The notes beneath the pieces were generated by a model. That model was not told the origin of the DNA and searched no databases. It saw nothing but the letters and a program-made list of their open reading frames with translations. The position numbers were made by a program, and so were the translations under genes. Positions 1 through 9,888 of a stretch of DNA of 64,000 nucleotides are shown in pieces; the stretch's first letter is position 1, and each line of letters opens with the position of its first letter. Location of the stretch: contig OY751492.1 in assembly GCA_963565915.1 (NCBI GenBank), positions 682,001 to 746,000 on the forward strand, written 5' to 3'. The DNA is from Entoloma clypeatum. Taxonomy: Eukaryota > Basidiomycota > Agaricomycetes > Agaricales > Entolomataceae.

Positions 1-7
1 TCCAGGT

Positions 8-828
8 GTGCGTCGGGCCAAACCCGCAACTCCGTCGGACTTCGACGGAGCACGTACCACTGGTTGGACTTTTCTTAATTCTTGTGAACTGTATATGGGA
101 CTGATTCCAGAACAGTTTGCAGATGATCATGCTAGGATCTATTGGGTGCTTTCCTTCATGAAGAGTGGACGTGCTGCGCGCTTTGCTGACCACGTCATCT
201 GACAAGAGCGTCGGACCGGGGCTCCGTGTCACCAGACCTGGGTGCAGTTCTGAACTGTGTTCATCGCGAGTTCACTCCGAAAAACAAAGAACAAGATGCA
301 CAGCTCATTCTTGAGGGAGAAGCCTATTACCAAGGTAGTCGGGATGTGGAGGCTTATATTGATGACTTCAAGGATTATGTTGAAAAGGCTGGGTACACCG
401 AAGGAACAAACATAGTACTTAAGTTGCGACATGGCCTCCAATCCGACATCCAATCCAAAATTGTGACACTAACTTTCGGACGACCCATGGATGACAACCT
501 GGATGCCTGGTATGCAGCTGCACGAGTCAACGATGATAATTGAATTGCCAATAAAGCTTTCAAGTCCACAGTTCCAACATGCCTGAACCCTTTCCGCACT
601 GCTCCGACCGCACCAAAGGCAGCGGCAGGATCTGTATTTCCCCGACCTTTCATCCCCTATATTCTGTGTGCACCTCCGACAGTCGTTGCTCCGACTCCGT
701 CCGTCCATGACCCCAATGCAATGGATATCGATGCCTCTCACGTCAGGGGTAAGAACACCAATGTATGCTTCAGATGTGGTAAAACTGGTCATTTCAGTCG
801 CGAGTGTCCGCTCCGATTTGACATCTGA
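8..828 (+). pseudogene. gag: gag of gypsy fragment, with CCHC zinc knuckle
   Basis: The capsid-like part is read in two frames: 8-202 and on to about 250, then 226-543 and onward in frame 1. The segment with YIDDFKDYVEKAGYTEG is typical of retrotransposon Gag. A CX2CX4HX4C zinc knuckle follows, with cysteines at 766, 775 and 805 and histidine at 790, in the same frame after the TGA at 541. The frame closes at TGA 826-828. Gag would form the particle and bind element RNA. Stops and one frame change make this copy non-functional. Confidence 0.85.
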
Positions 829-1119
829 TTCATGATGTTGGACAAACAGGAGGAGTACATGATGGACCAACTAGCCGCTAAAGATGCAGTGACGTCTACC
901 TCCGACGTCGCTGAAGCGTCGGAGCAAGCGGAAGACAAACAAGAGGATTTTTCCCCCGACAACAAGTGAATGGTGTGCCCTCATTGTCCACTAGCAATCA
1001 TTATGCTTCCTTGTCTATAGATGAATCAGATTTTACTTCTTCTCCCTATGACGTGGCGCAGAATGAACCCTCAGTCACACCTACCCCGACTCCGAAAATG
1101 GGAACGACGACTTCCGAAA

Positions 1120-1560
1120 AAATACATCCTGGCCTCCGACGGCTCCGACAATGCTATTGAACTAGATGTTGTTCTGGAGACAACAGACACCAAGGATACC
1201 CTTTCACAAAAGGCTCTTCTCGATAGCGGAGCGACTGGCTCCTTCATTGACCGCTCCCTGGTAGAGAAACATCGACTCAGTACCTGAAGGCTACAACGTG
1301 CAATCCCTGTCTACAATGTTGACAGTACTCCGAACGATGCTGGAGCAATATCGGAGGTCCTGGACATTATACTCCGATATCAGGATCACACAGAGCGGAC
1401 CCAGCTCACTGTAACTGGACTGGGAAAGCAGGATATTGTACTTGGATTCACGTGGCTCAAGGAGCACAATCCCGAGGTAGATTGGACCTCTGGGGAGGTG
1501 AGAATGAGTCGCTGTCCCACTCGCTGTCGGACTTGCCATCAGGAGGCCATTCAGGAGCAG
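1120..1560 (+). pseudogene. retropepsin-like protease region of gypsy fragment
   Basis: Frame 1 carries ALLDSGATGSFIDRSLVEKH near 1215-1272. The D-S-G triad is the catalytic signature of retroviral-type aspartic protease. After a TGA at 1285 the same frame continues with a stretch ending in IVLGFTWLKEHNPEVDW near 1435-1485, which matches the C-terminal part of the fold in gypsy elements. The acidic linker that follows (about 1665-1745) leads to the reverse transcriptase in another frame. Confidence 0.8.
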
Positions 1561-1745
1561 AAGGTCCGCAAATTCAAGCAGGCACGCATCCGCACTTGTC
1601 GGATGGGTCCGACGCCAGATGCTGGATTAGCGGAGGAAGCCCCGCGAGGCCCTTGGGTGGAAGATGTAAGCGAGGACGAAGAACAATCATTGGATGAGCC
1701 ATTGGAAGACGATGCGGAGGAGGAAGACGAGTTTGAAGAGGGAGA

Positions 1746-3194
1746 TTGCCTCTTCATTGGAGCCCTACCTCCGACATTGGAATTCTCCGAGCATCGTCAA
1801 CTACCTCACAATGCCTATCAGAGGCATTCCTCCAAAATCAGAAACCCAAGTCTTTTCGTGATTCTGTACCTAATCACTTACATGATTTTGAAGATGTATT
1901 TTCCAAGACCTCCTTTGACAATCTGCCAGAGGAATGTGTATGGGACTATGCCATTGAGCTGATCCCCGACGCAACTCCGACGGGTTGCAAGGTGTATCTG
2001 CTCGCTCCGAAGGAACAGAAGGAACTCAATGCATTCTTGGAAGAAAATCTGGCCACTGGTCGGATCCGACCTTCAAAATCTCCAATGGCCTCTCCGGTCT
2101 TTTTCATCAAGAAGAAGGACGGTTCCCTCCGACTCGTTCAGGATTATAGATTGCTCAATTCCAAGACTATCAAAAACAAGTACCCTCTTCCGCTCATCTC
2201 CGAACTAGTCAACAAACTCCAGAATGCTCAATACTTCACCAAGCTCGATATCCGATGGGGCTACAATAATGTCCGAATCAAGCCTGGAGATGAATGGAAA
2301 GTGGCCTTTCAGACAAATCGGGGACTCTTCGAACCCCTTGTAATGTTCTTCGGACTCACTAATAGTCCTTCAACCTTTCAGACTATAATGAACGATATCC
2401 TACAAGATCTTATTACTGAAGGTGGTGTATGTGTTTATCTTGATGATATTCTCATCTTTACATCGGACCTGTCGGAGCATCGGAGGATCACACACATAGT
2501 ATTAGAGTGGCTCCGACAACATGGATTGTATCTCAAACCGGAGAAGTGTGAATTCGAACAGACACAGATCGAATACCTTGGCCTTATTATTGAGAAAGGA
2601 CGTGTGGAAATGGACCCCATCAAGGTAGCCAGAGTGTCGGAGTGGCCGACTCTGACTAACGTGCGGGAGGTGCAGTCCTTCCTTGGATTCACTAACTTCT
2701 ATCGTCGTTTCATCCAAGGGTTCTCCGACATCGCATGTCCTCTGTTCCGACTCACAACCAAGGGCTGTGTATGGTCCTGGGGTGACAAGGAAGCAGGGGC
2801 CTTTGGAGGTCTGAAGCAGAGGATCACCTCCGCTCCAATACTTGTTCTCCCTGACCACAGCAAGGAGTGGCGAGTCGAAGCGGATAGCTCCGACTTTGCG
2901 ACTGGAGCGGTACTGTCCCAACCGTCGGAGGACGGTAAGTGGCACCCTGTTGTGTTTTATTCCAAAAGCCTTAGCCCAGTGGAACGCAACTACGAAATTC
3001 ATGACAAGGATATGCTGGCTGTAATCCACACGCTGGAGGAATGGCGACATTTCCTTGAAGGAGCAGAGAAGACGGTGGAAATTTGGACCGATCACAAAAA
3101 CCTCGAATACTTCATGACTGCCCAGAAGCTCAATCAGCGACAAGCACGGTGGTCTCTATACCTAGCGTGTTTTGATTTCAAGATGCACCATTGA
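1746..3194 (+). pseudogene. pol: reverse transcriptase and RNase H of gypsy fragment
   Basis: This is the longest open stretch of the fragment (482 codons). From about 1930 it reads as a gypsy polymerase: KDGSLRLVQDYRLLN, then KLDIRWGYNNVRIK, and the catalytic box VYLDDILIF near 2430-2455. The connection and RNase H parts follow (FLGFTNFYRRFI near 2690; EADSSDFATGAVLSQ near 2880; TDHKNLEYF near 3090). The frame ends at TGA 3192 inside a stretch where relatives read HHRPGKSMGK, so the stop replaces an arginine codon. The first 60 codons are in the wrong frame for the family, so a shift lies near 1830. Most catalytic residues remain. Confidence 0.92.
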
Positions 3195-3635
3195 CCGGGC
3201 AAGTCGATGGGGAAGTCCAATGCACTGTCGCATCGGGCGGACCATGGAGATGGCTCACGGGACAACGAGGACATAGTCCTACTCCGACCGGAGCCGTTTG
3301 CCATACGGGCCACTCAGGGAGTAGCCACTCAAGGTGAGGAGCACGATGTCCTCTGGAAGGTCCGACAGGGCATCCGTGATGGCCTTCTAGAGAATAGCAT
3401 AGCGGAGGTCATCAAATCCCTTCCGACAGTCGGAGCTGCATCCATCCGCGGAGCGGAATGGCGACAGTCAGAGGGTTTACTGTACTTCCAAGATCGCATT
3501 TATGTGCCCAACAACCCACAGCTCCGCCAATGAATCATCACGCAACACCATGACAATCCGGTGGTCGGACACCCAGGACGCTGGAAGACTCTAGAGTTGG
3601 TATCACACACTTATTGGTGGCCCCACATGGCACTC
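3195..3635 (+). pseudogene. tether and integrase N-terminus of gypsy fragment, truncated
   Basis: After the TGA at 3192 the same frame continues with PGKSMGKSNALSHRADHGDG and on to a stop at 3531-3533, again TGA for an expected arginine (PQLRQ-R-IITQHH). The continuation contains the His-His half of the integrase HHCC zinc site (QHHDNPVVGHPG near 3540-3575) and WWPHM near 3618-3632. The CX2C half and the DDE core are missing because the element is cut off here. Confidence 0.8.
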
Positions 3636-3639
3636 GACC

Positions 3640-4137
3640 TTGAAACACTATGTATGTCCTGAGGCTGCTGATGAATCTGATGGGAAAGCTGGAGCTGTTA
3701 CTAGCAGAAAGGAGAATTTGGAAGGGGAACTTAGCTGTTCAAAGTGTGGAGCAAGTGGGCATATTCACCAATTCTATAAGAAGAAATTGAAGGTGGAAAC
3801 CAGGATGGATGAGCCAAGTGGCTCTGTGAACCCTGTGGAATCAGACTTTGGGAGCGAGAACGAGTTCGCATTCAGTGTCAAAGAAGTGCCTGTAGATGAC
3901 ACTATCCTGTGTCTCAAGGATATCTCTGATTCCAAGTCTGAAGTGGGTCAAATTTTGGTAATGGTTGATGCCATGGGAGTGTCTGGATGGAGTTCCGAAG
4001 ATGTGGAACTGGTGAAAGCCATCTCAATTTCCTTTTTGGGCATAGTGCAGTTCACTTTGTCTGTGTTCTTCTTGTTTGTCTTGTTCATCTTGTTTCTTTT
4101 GTTTCTTTTGTCTCTCTTGTTACAAAGATATATTTAG
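3640..4137 (+). pseudogene. chimeric ORF with a damaged zinc knuckle
   Basis: An open frame of 165 codons runs on from the end of the gypsy fragment but is unrelated to integrase. It contains CSKCGASGHIHQFYKKK near 3733-3785, a CCHC knuckle in which the last cysteine is tyrosine, then an acidic middle and a Leu/Phe-rich tail from a TTG/CTT-rich tract (4040-4130). It looks like the tail of another retroelement Gag joined to unrelated DNA. I do not recognise the source and doubt it is expressed. Confidence 0.35.
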
Positions 4138-4471
4138 TCTGTTCTGTGTGTACCAAAATATATTGAGATCATCATTCTTTCCTTTATTTCTGCATGGATT
4201 TCACTAAGTGCTGAATTATATAACCTCAAATTAACCTTGACTTAACTTAACTTTAAACCATTTTGCCATCAAGTGTGTTTAAATTATATTTACACAAGTC
4301 TAATATGTGCACACCAGGCCAATGTGTGCACAAATCATGCTCACACTCCTCTAGGATCTCTCCCTCATCATCCATCCCTCTCCAGGCATGTTGGCCCTCT
4401 TCAACATCTTTTTGTGTACCATCCATTCGGCATTGCTCCATTTATAACACCCCTATTCGGTCTGACTGTGA
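4138..4471. other. AT-rich spacer, no gene seen
   Basis: No coding pattern was found. The 14-mer AACCTCAAATTAAC at 4222-4235 recurs inverted at 6089-6102. Confidence 0.5.
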
Positions 4472-5420
4472 ATGGCAGATAAATTTGCTAAATCGGCATC
4501 TGAAGACCTAAACCACGAAGATGAAGCGACCCTTATCCAATCAACTCACCGATCTGGCCAATGATGTGTCATCTCCACGCCTCTTGTCCAGGTTGGGTCT
4601 GCCAGAGACTCAACCCGAACTCAACCACCAAGAGAGAGTAACATAGTGTTTCAAGATCCAGTCTCAAAGACCACAAAGAAGACTGAGACCAGACTGAACC
4701 AGGGGGTGGTCCTGGTTCATCTTTTCAAAAATACAAAGACCACCCCCCCTGGTTCTATGCAGTTCATAGGTTTAAACCGGTCCTGGTCTTAGTTTTTCAG
4801 AGAGACCACTCACCTGGTCTTGGTCTCTGATCTCAAAATTTTTGGGCAAAAAACCGGACCAGACTGGACCTTGAAACACTATGGTAACATGTCGATCCAA
4901 CCAATCTCTGTGGGACACGGGGCTCAGATCCTGGTCCCCCAATCCATCTCTATTGCGCTGGATATGCCTCCCAACTCAGGCGAGACAGAAATCGACAGAC
5001 TCGACAGACTGTTCGATGATTCCAACTCAGTCGAATTCCAAAGCAGAAGGTGCTCCACCTTGGGTATGAGGAGATCAACAAGTCCCCAATTGACAAACGA
5101 CAGAAGGCAGCTGCCCGCCAACAGTTCACTACTGACATTGATGCGGCTGGATCGGCCACTTCACAAGCATTTGGGAGAGCCATTTTCATCCCAACCATTG
5201 GTGCTCCGGATATTGGTGAAGGAAGATGAGGCTGAACCATGGTTCCTCAACAATCTCTCAGCAACCTACGCCTTCCCTGGCCTCACGGATGTGCACGGAC
5301 CAGATCCAGATCCCAAACTGTCATCCTCTAGCCACCACAAGCGCCCACATGTTGCCATCAGCAACTCCAGTGACCGCTTTCAGATCGACCCACAAAAGCT
5401 CTCTTGGGCCATCAACGACA
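4472..5420 (+). pseudogene. degraded ORF of unknown family, split by two small elements
   Basis: Frame 2 opens with ATG at 4472 (MADKFAKSASEDLNHEDEAT), meets TGA at 4562, and continues to about 4637. After the inserted element 4642-4883 the same frame resumes (NMSIQPISVGHGAQILVPQS) to about 5040, where the reading shifts to frame 1 (KVLHLGYEEINKSPIDKRQK) and then back to frame 2 (EDEAEPWFLNNLSATYAFPG) until a second element begins at 5421. Element plus target duplication is 246 bp, so the insertion kept the frame. The protein resembles nothing I can name; a retroelement N-terminal region is possible. It is clearly inactive. Confidence 0.4.
4642..4883. mobile_element. 242-bp inverted-repeat element (MITE-like), complete copy
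   Basis: The left end CATAGTGTTTCAAG-A-TCCAG and the right end (4861-4883) are inverted repeats of 23 bp with one mismatch. A 4-bp direct repeat GTAA flanks the element (4638-4641 and 4884-4887). The interior is made of CCAGACT/GGTCTGG-like words and codes for nothing, so the element depends on a transposase elsewhere. Partial relatives lie at 5421, at 3636-3652 and at 58610-58630. The 4-bp duplication could be read differently if the true tip is one base off. Confidence 0.75.
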
Positions 5421-5630
5421 CATAGTGTTTAAAGGTTCAGTCTTTGTGAACTGGTTTCAGATTGAGACCAGACCAAACCGAACTGGGAAAGACCGAGACT
5501 GCCAATCTTGGTCTTTAAGGTTTTCAAGCACAATCAGTTCTCGGTTTGCTCCAAATTTAGAGTTTCAAAGACCGGCCAAAGACTGATTGATGAGACCGGT
5601 TTTGAACCGGTTTTTGCACGGATCAATCTG
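5421..5630. mobile_element. second, diverged copy of the same MITE-like family (left end only clear)
   Basis: CATAGTGTTTAAAGGTTCAG at 5421 matches the left terminus of the element at 4642 with a few changes. The following 200 bp share its words (gagaccagaccaaacc, gaccggttttgaaccgg), but no matching right terminus is visible. The right border given is approximate. Confidence 0.5.
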
Positions 5631-5669
5631 AGCAACTGAAATCCATGTTACAAAATAGCAGACTACAAA

Positions 5670-5756
5670 ATATTTGCCACTTGCAAGAATTGAACTCTCA
5701 ACCTTTTTAATAACACAATGTTAAACTGACAATATAACCAACTGAGCGACTCACAC
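5670..5756 (-). repeat. tRNA-like SINE head or tRNA pseudogene
   Basis: On the minus strand GTCGCTCAGTTGGTTA resembles a pol III A box (D-arm), and 50 bases on GGTTGAGAGTTCAATTCT resembles a B box (T-arm). The D stem and acceptor stem do not pair well, so it is not an intact tRNA. A tRNA-derived SINE is the likelier reading, because it sits in repeat debris and an AT-rich tail follows. Confidence 0.4.
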
Positions 5757-6399
5757 CACTCCTATCAGCATAGGGGAGCGCTGTTCAACTTGTTCCTATG
5801 GTCTCTCAGATTGTGCTAGTCAGGGCCCCTGGCAGGGCATCACCCATTTCTTTCATACTGCACTTTGTACATCCGAATACTAGCTCTACTCCAATAAATA
5901 TATGCTCTCCATGGTCATCTCACCACAGTCACTCTATCCTCACAATAACGATAGAGTCACAGACTATCCTCTCTTGCCTCCCTCAAGGCCCTGAGCACAT
6001 ATTAGTTAACCTAACTGCAGCTTAAGATTAATGACAGTTAATTGCAGTTACAGTTAAGTCTAGCCAAATGTTAGAAAAATTTTAATCAGTTAATTTGAGG
6101 TTTAAGAAATTAAGGACTGCACCACTACATATATAATATTGTACAAAGCATTGTAATCAGTCAAATTTGAGAAGAATAATAGTTTGAATTGTGGTTTTAT
6201 ACATTTAATATAGCTTTACCAATATAAAAATAAAAGATAAATATGCAAAGTTAAGACTTTTAATTGGTTAAGTTGAATTCAAGGATTTTTGAAAAACTTT
6301 TTAATGGTTAAAGTTAGTGAAAGAAAATTTGAGCAATTAACTTGAATTAACTTCAAAACACTAGGTGTGTTGAACTCAAATTCTAATAAACACAGTCAT
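5757..6399. other. AT-rich spacer with inverted TTAACTTAA-type words
   Basis: No ORF of interest. 6000-6360 is dominated by TTAAC/GTTAA words, including the inverted partner (6089-6102) of the 14-mer at 4222. It may be the flank of an older inverted-repeat element. Confidence 0.4.
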
Positions 6400-6972
6400 T
6401 TATAGCTGGGAGTCAGCGCTGCATAAGAGTTGACTAAAAGAGGAGGCATACCTATTGACTTGTGGATCCTGCATCTTATAGAGGTGAAGGAGTAGTTGAA
6501 TATCCTTCTGCATCATAGTGATATCCTTCTGCATTGTAGTGATATTCTTCTGCATTGTAGTGATATCCTTCTGCATTGTGGCAATATTCTTTTCAACTCT
6601 CTATTATGAATTTGAATAAACTTATTCAACCAAAATGAGTAAATAAACTCACATCCATTCTCACATTCAATCTTGTGAATTGCTCATCCAATTTTTCATC
6701 CAACATGTCTATCTTTCTCCCAATCTGTGGAACTATGAACTGGCCCCCCCCCCCACATTGAGTATCCCACTGAACGATAGATAACACAGAAATAAAATAA
6801 AAAATGAACACATACACGATATTCTGCATCAATAAAGGCATAGTTTCCCATGAATATTGCTGTGATGACCCCTCCAATGACGGCAATTGCACCCGCATTT
6901 TTGTTCAGCCATGGTAAAGGTGAGTGCACAGGAGGTGTTGGAGTGGAATGAGGAGGCCCAGATTCAAATGTC
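6400..6972 (-). CDS. small membrane/coiled-coil protein with heptad minisatellite (5' end unresolved)
   Basis: Three exons join cleanly on the minus strand: about 6972-6816, 6769-6653 and 6600-6400, with donors GTATGT and GTGAGT and phase-0 joins. The first encodes a Pro-rich start then LNKNAGAIAVIGGVITAIFM, a likely membrane segment, followed by GNYAFIDAEYR. The second adds KIDMLDEKLDEQFTRLNVRM, a predicted coiled coil. The third holds four tandem copies of a 21-bp unit encoding MQKDITT-like heptads. No ATG lies in frame in the first exon, which begins after a plausible CACAG acceptor at 6973, so a 5' exon is missing from this model. Near the stop, AATAG/GTATGC could be another donor, so the last residues are uncertain. 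Small proteins of this plan occur in basidiomycetes; function is unknown. Confidence 0.6.
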
Positions 6973-9888
6973 CTGTGGTGGTGAATAGTACTTTTTGCAA
7001 GGAAAGTTCATCTGGCAAAGTGGTGCATCATGGTTGTAGGGGGCAGGGCGGGGGAAAAGGGGCTTGCTCCGAAACAATGAATGTATCAGATTTTAAGGTT
7101 ACAACTCCGATACATGTGAATATGAATCTATTATTAGTATTGAGTGACATCAGTGACGTTTGAAACGACGTATGCAAAGACCGTTGAGCTAAGACCTATA
7201 TAGTAGCTTGGGTCTTTTTTTTTCGAACCATGGGTGAGCCTCGCGTGCTTCTGGGGATTGGTGTTTCGTTGACCTGTCCGAGTCGGTTGATCCAGGGCAC
7301 TCACTCACGGGAAAAAAAAAAAGGGAAAATTCCAGATTTCCAGAGCTTCGATAGGTGAACCTGGATTGAATCGGCCGAGTGTTTGCGTCGGAGGAGGAGG
7401 ATTGGGTGTTCATTTTCGTCAGTGGGCACATATCACTTATCTATGGTTGCCGGAAAGATTTTTTGATAATAATTGAGTTCCCCGGACGCGGTACTTGGAT
7501 AGGAGTTGCTTGCTGCCTGTCGCCCGTCAGTAAGAGAGACTGGGTGGGTCGTTTGTTAATGGAGATCATCTGACGCCGGATTGTAGGATTTTTTGCGTGT
7601 TCTGTGTTCTCGGTGCGTAGTACCACCTTTTGATAGAGCCGAACAATAGCAAGCGAGCAACGGGGATACATCATACACGGGGCCACAAGTTCTACTTCAG
7701 GTTCACCTCGAATTTCCTGTTGAAATGAGGGTGACAGATGCACTCAGGCTCGCGCGGTATGTAAGTATGTGTCAGTACCGAACTGGTCCAATCGTGGGGG
7801 TCATCCTGGATCCATGTTGAATTCATCTCGGCACTGGGGGCTTGGCGTGACAGTGTTAAACATCTTTTGAGGTCGCTTCCGTCAAAAGACCGTGTTCGAG
7901 TTCGAACTTGGAAGAATATGAGATGTGGGGTCCAACTTGAAAACTCCTTCTCTTACGTGTGTATAACTTACTATACAACAGTCTCCTGGTGTACAACTTT
8001 TTACTGACATTGTGGAGCTTTCGAATCACGGTCTCTGATTTGGTTCGCTGGCTGGTAACCGATCGGCCGACTCTAACTTAATATCAGTAATAATGATACA
8101 AAAACGAGGTGTAAATGCTTTATCGCGCCGTTTGGGCGTTGGTCATGGTTTTGCGACTCGCGCCCGGCACTCAACAAGCGAAGCGCTGTTCAACTTTTAC
8201 CTCGCTTGCCACAGTTTCTTTCTCTCGGGCCGCCCCCGTCGTTTTTCCTTTTGTTTCATTTTTCCAGTGTAACGGCAACCCCACGTCGTTTCATGCGGGC
8301 TCTCGTACTATCAGAAACCTCCCGAGTCCACGGGCCGTCGTGCAGAGCTTGACCTCGTGACACATGCTGAGCAGTGCTGTTTTGGATTTGTCGAATCCGG
8401 ATCGCCTGGGTCGGTCCTGCTTCATCGGAAGGAAATATGTATATGGGTGGAGATGCCAAGGCACATGAAATCTAGAGCAAGTTCTTCCTCTCTCTTCTGT
8501 TACGTGTGGCGATAAGGTAAGTGAAGTGCATATTTATATTTAGAGACAGAGAGAGAGAGAACGCTGAGTGCGCTGGGTGGGGTGTTGTGCGGCGGAAGTT
8601 ATTCGGTGGTCACGGGTACGAGGGCAGAGCGTCACCATGACTTTATCTTTATCAGGGTTATGGGCATTCTGCGTTCGATGCCGTTGTGTCGCTGTTCTGA
8701 TTGCTTTGGGAGCGGGTTCATTAGTGAGGTGGGCACGTTCCTGTCGTGTCGTGAGGGGGTGATGGGATTAAACAAGGCGGTGGAACATGTGTGCGCGGAG
8801 GGGGGTTTAGGGAGACAGGGAATTATCAGGAACTTCAGGCTGGGATGGGCGGTACGGGATCTTGTCTTTTGTGGTTATGGTAAGTAAGGGTTGATGCAAT
8901 GGGACGTGGTTAATCATTGTGTCGGTTATATTCGGAGGAGGGGTTCATGAGCGAGGCAGGGCCGGGAGATGAAGACAAAGACGCTGATGTTGAAACTTTG
9001 AATGTAGATCATTAGTCAGCCATGTACGGATGACCGCAGGAGGACGAGGATGATCATGGGTGCGTTTATTTAGGAATGGCGGTGTTGTTGGGGCGCCTCG
9101 TGTTGAGGGGATGTGGATTATCAGGGATACAATTGGATGTGTTAGCGCGCCACGGTCAGAATTTCAAGGAGGACTCGAGGTGTCCTTGAATTCGGTGTTG
9201 TAATTGGTTCTTTCTTCGGAACGTTTGAACGATCAGGCAGGTGAGGGAAGGAGCGGTTCCTGTGCTCCGGTAGGGTTAGTGTGGGATCTAAGCGTGGCCA
9301 AGATTGGTGGGTGGTATTTTGCATCAGATATCAGATTCGCAGATTCATGTGCTGTGAGGAGGCCACGAGGCGACTTTCCCCAATAGACGATGATCAGACG
9401 TGATTAATAGGCGACAGGGGATTGGCGGTTTAGCGGGTCAAGTAAATTGAAGACGGAGAACTGGAGGGCATGCGGGGTGAAGGAAGGGGTGGAGTGAGTC
9501 AGAGAGGGATGAAGTTGGGATTGGGGTAGGGATGTCGTCGAGGCACAAGGGGACAGAGCCGATTGCCGAATGTGGCGATCGCGATCAATAAAATCGGGCG
9601 ACCGGTGCGAAGATACTTTATGAGTCACCAGTCATGTGTCCACGCGTCGTGCCCAATGAGTTTTGAGCGGAAAAAGTGACAGAAGAAACTGGAAACCCAG
9701 TCAGAAACTACGGAACTGGGACCCGGGTGCATGTATTTCAATTTCAAATAAAAATTAAAAATATTATTTTGATGATGTTTTTTTTTTGAATCGGCACTTG
9801 TATAGCGAGGCCCTTTAACACTTGACATCTGTCGTTTTTCTCTCTGATCCCTCGCTTCACGACCGCTCCCTATCTTCACGCTGGTTAT
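6973..9888. other. intergenic, no supported gene
   Basis: Both strands were read. The ORFs present are short and lack coding character. It probably holds the missing 5' exon of the gene at 6400-6972 and the leader of the GATA gene, but I could not place either. Confidence 0.5.

Larger units (their letters stand above)
1..3639 (+). mobile_element. Ty3/gypsy retrotransposon fragment, decayed
   Basis: Gag, protease, reverse transcriptase, RNase H and the start of integrase follow each other in the order of Ty3/gypsy elements. The left end lies outside the window and no LTR is visible. The frame is broken by TGA codons near 200, 541, 826, 967, 1285, 3192 and 3531 and by frame changes near 250, 1120 and 1830. 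At most of the TGA sites the family has arginine, so the lesions look like CGA-to-TGA transitions. Homology stops in the integrase zinc-binding region at about 3635, where the sequence runs into the terminus of a small inverted-repeat element seen again at 4883. The stretch is rich in TCCGAC/GTCGGA words. It is inactive; the family assignment is secure. Confidence 0.93.
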
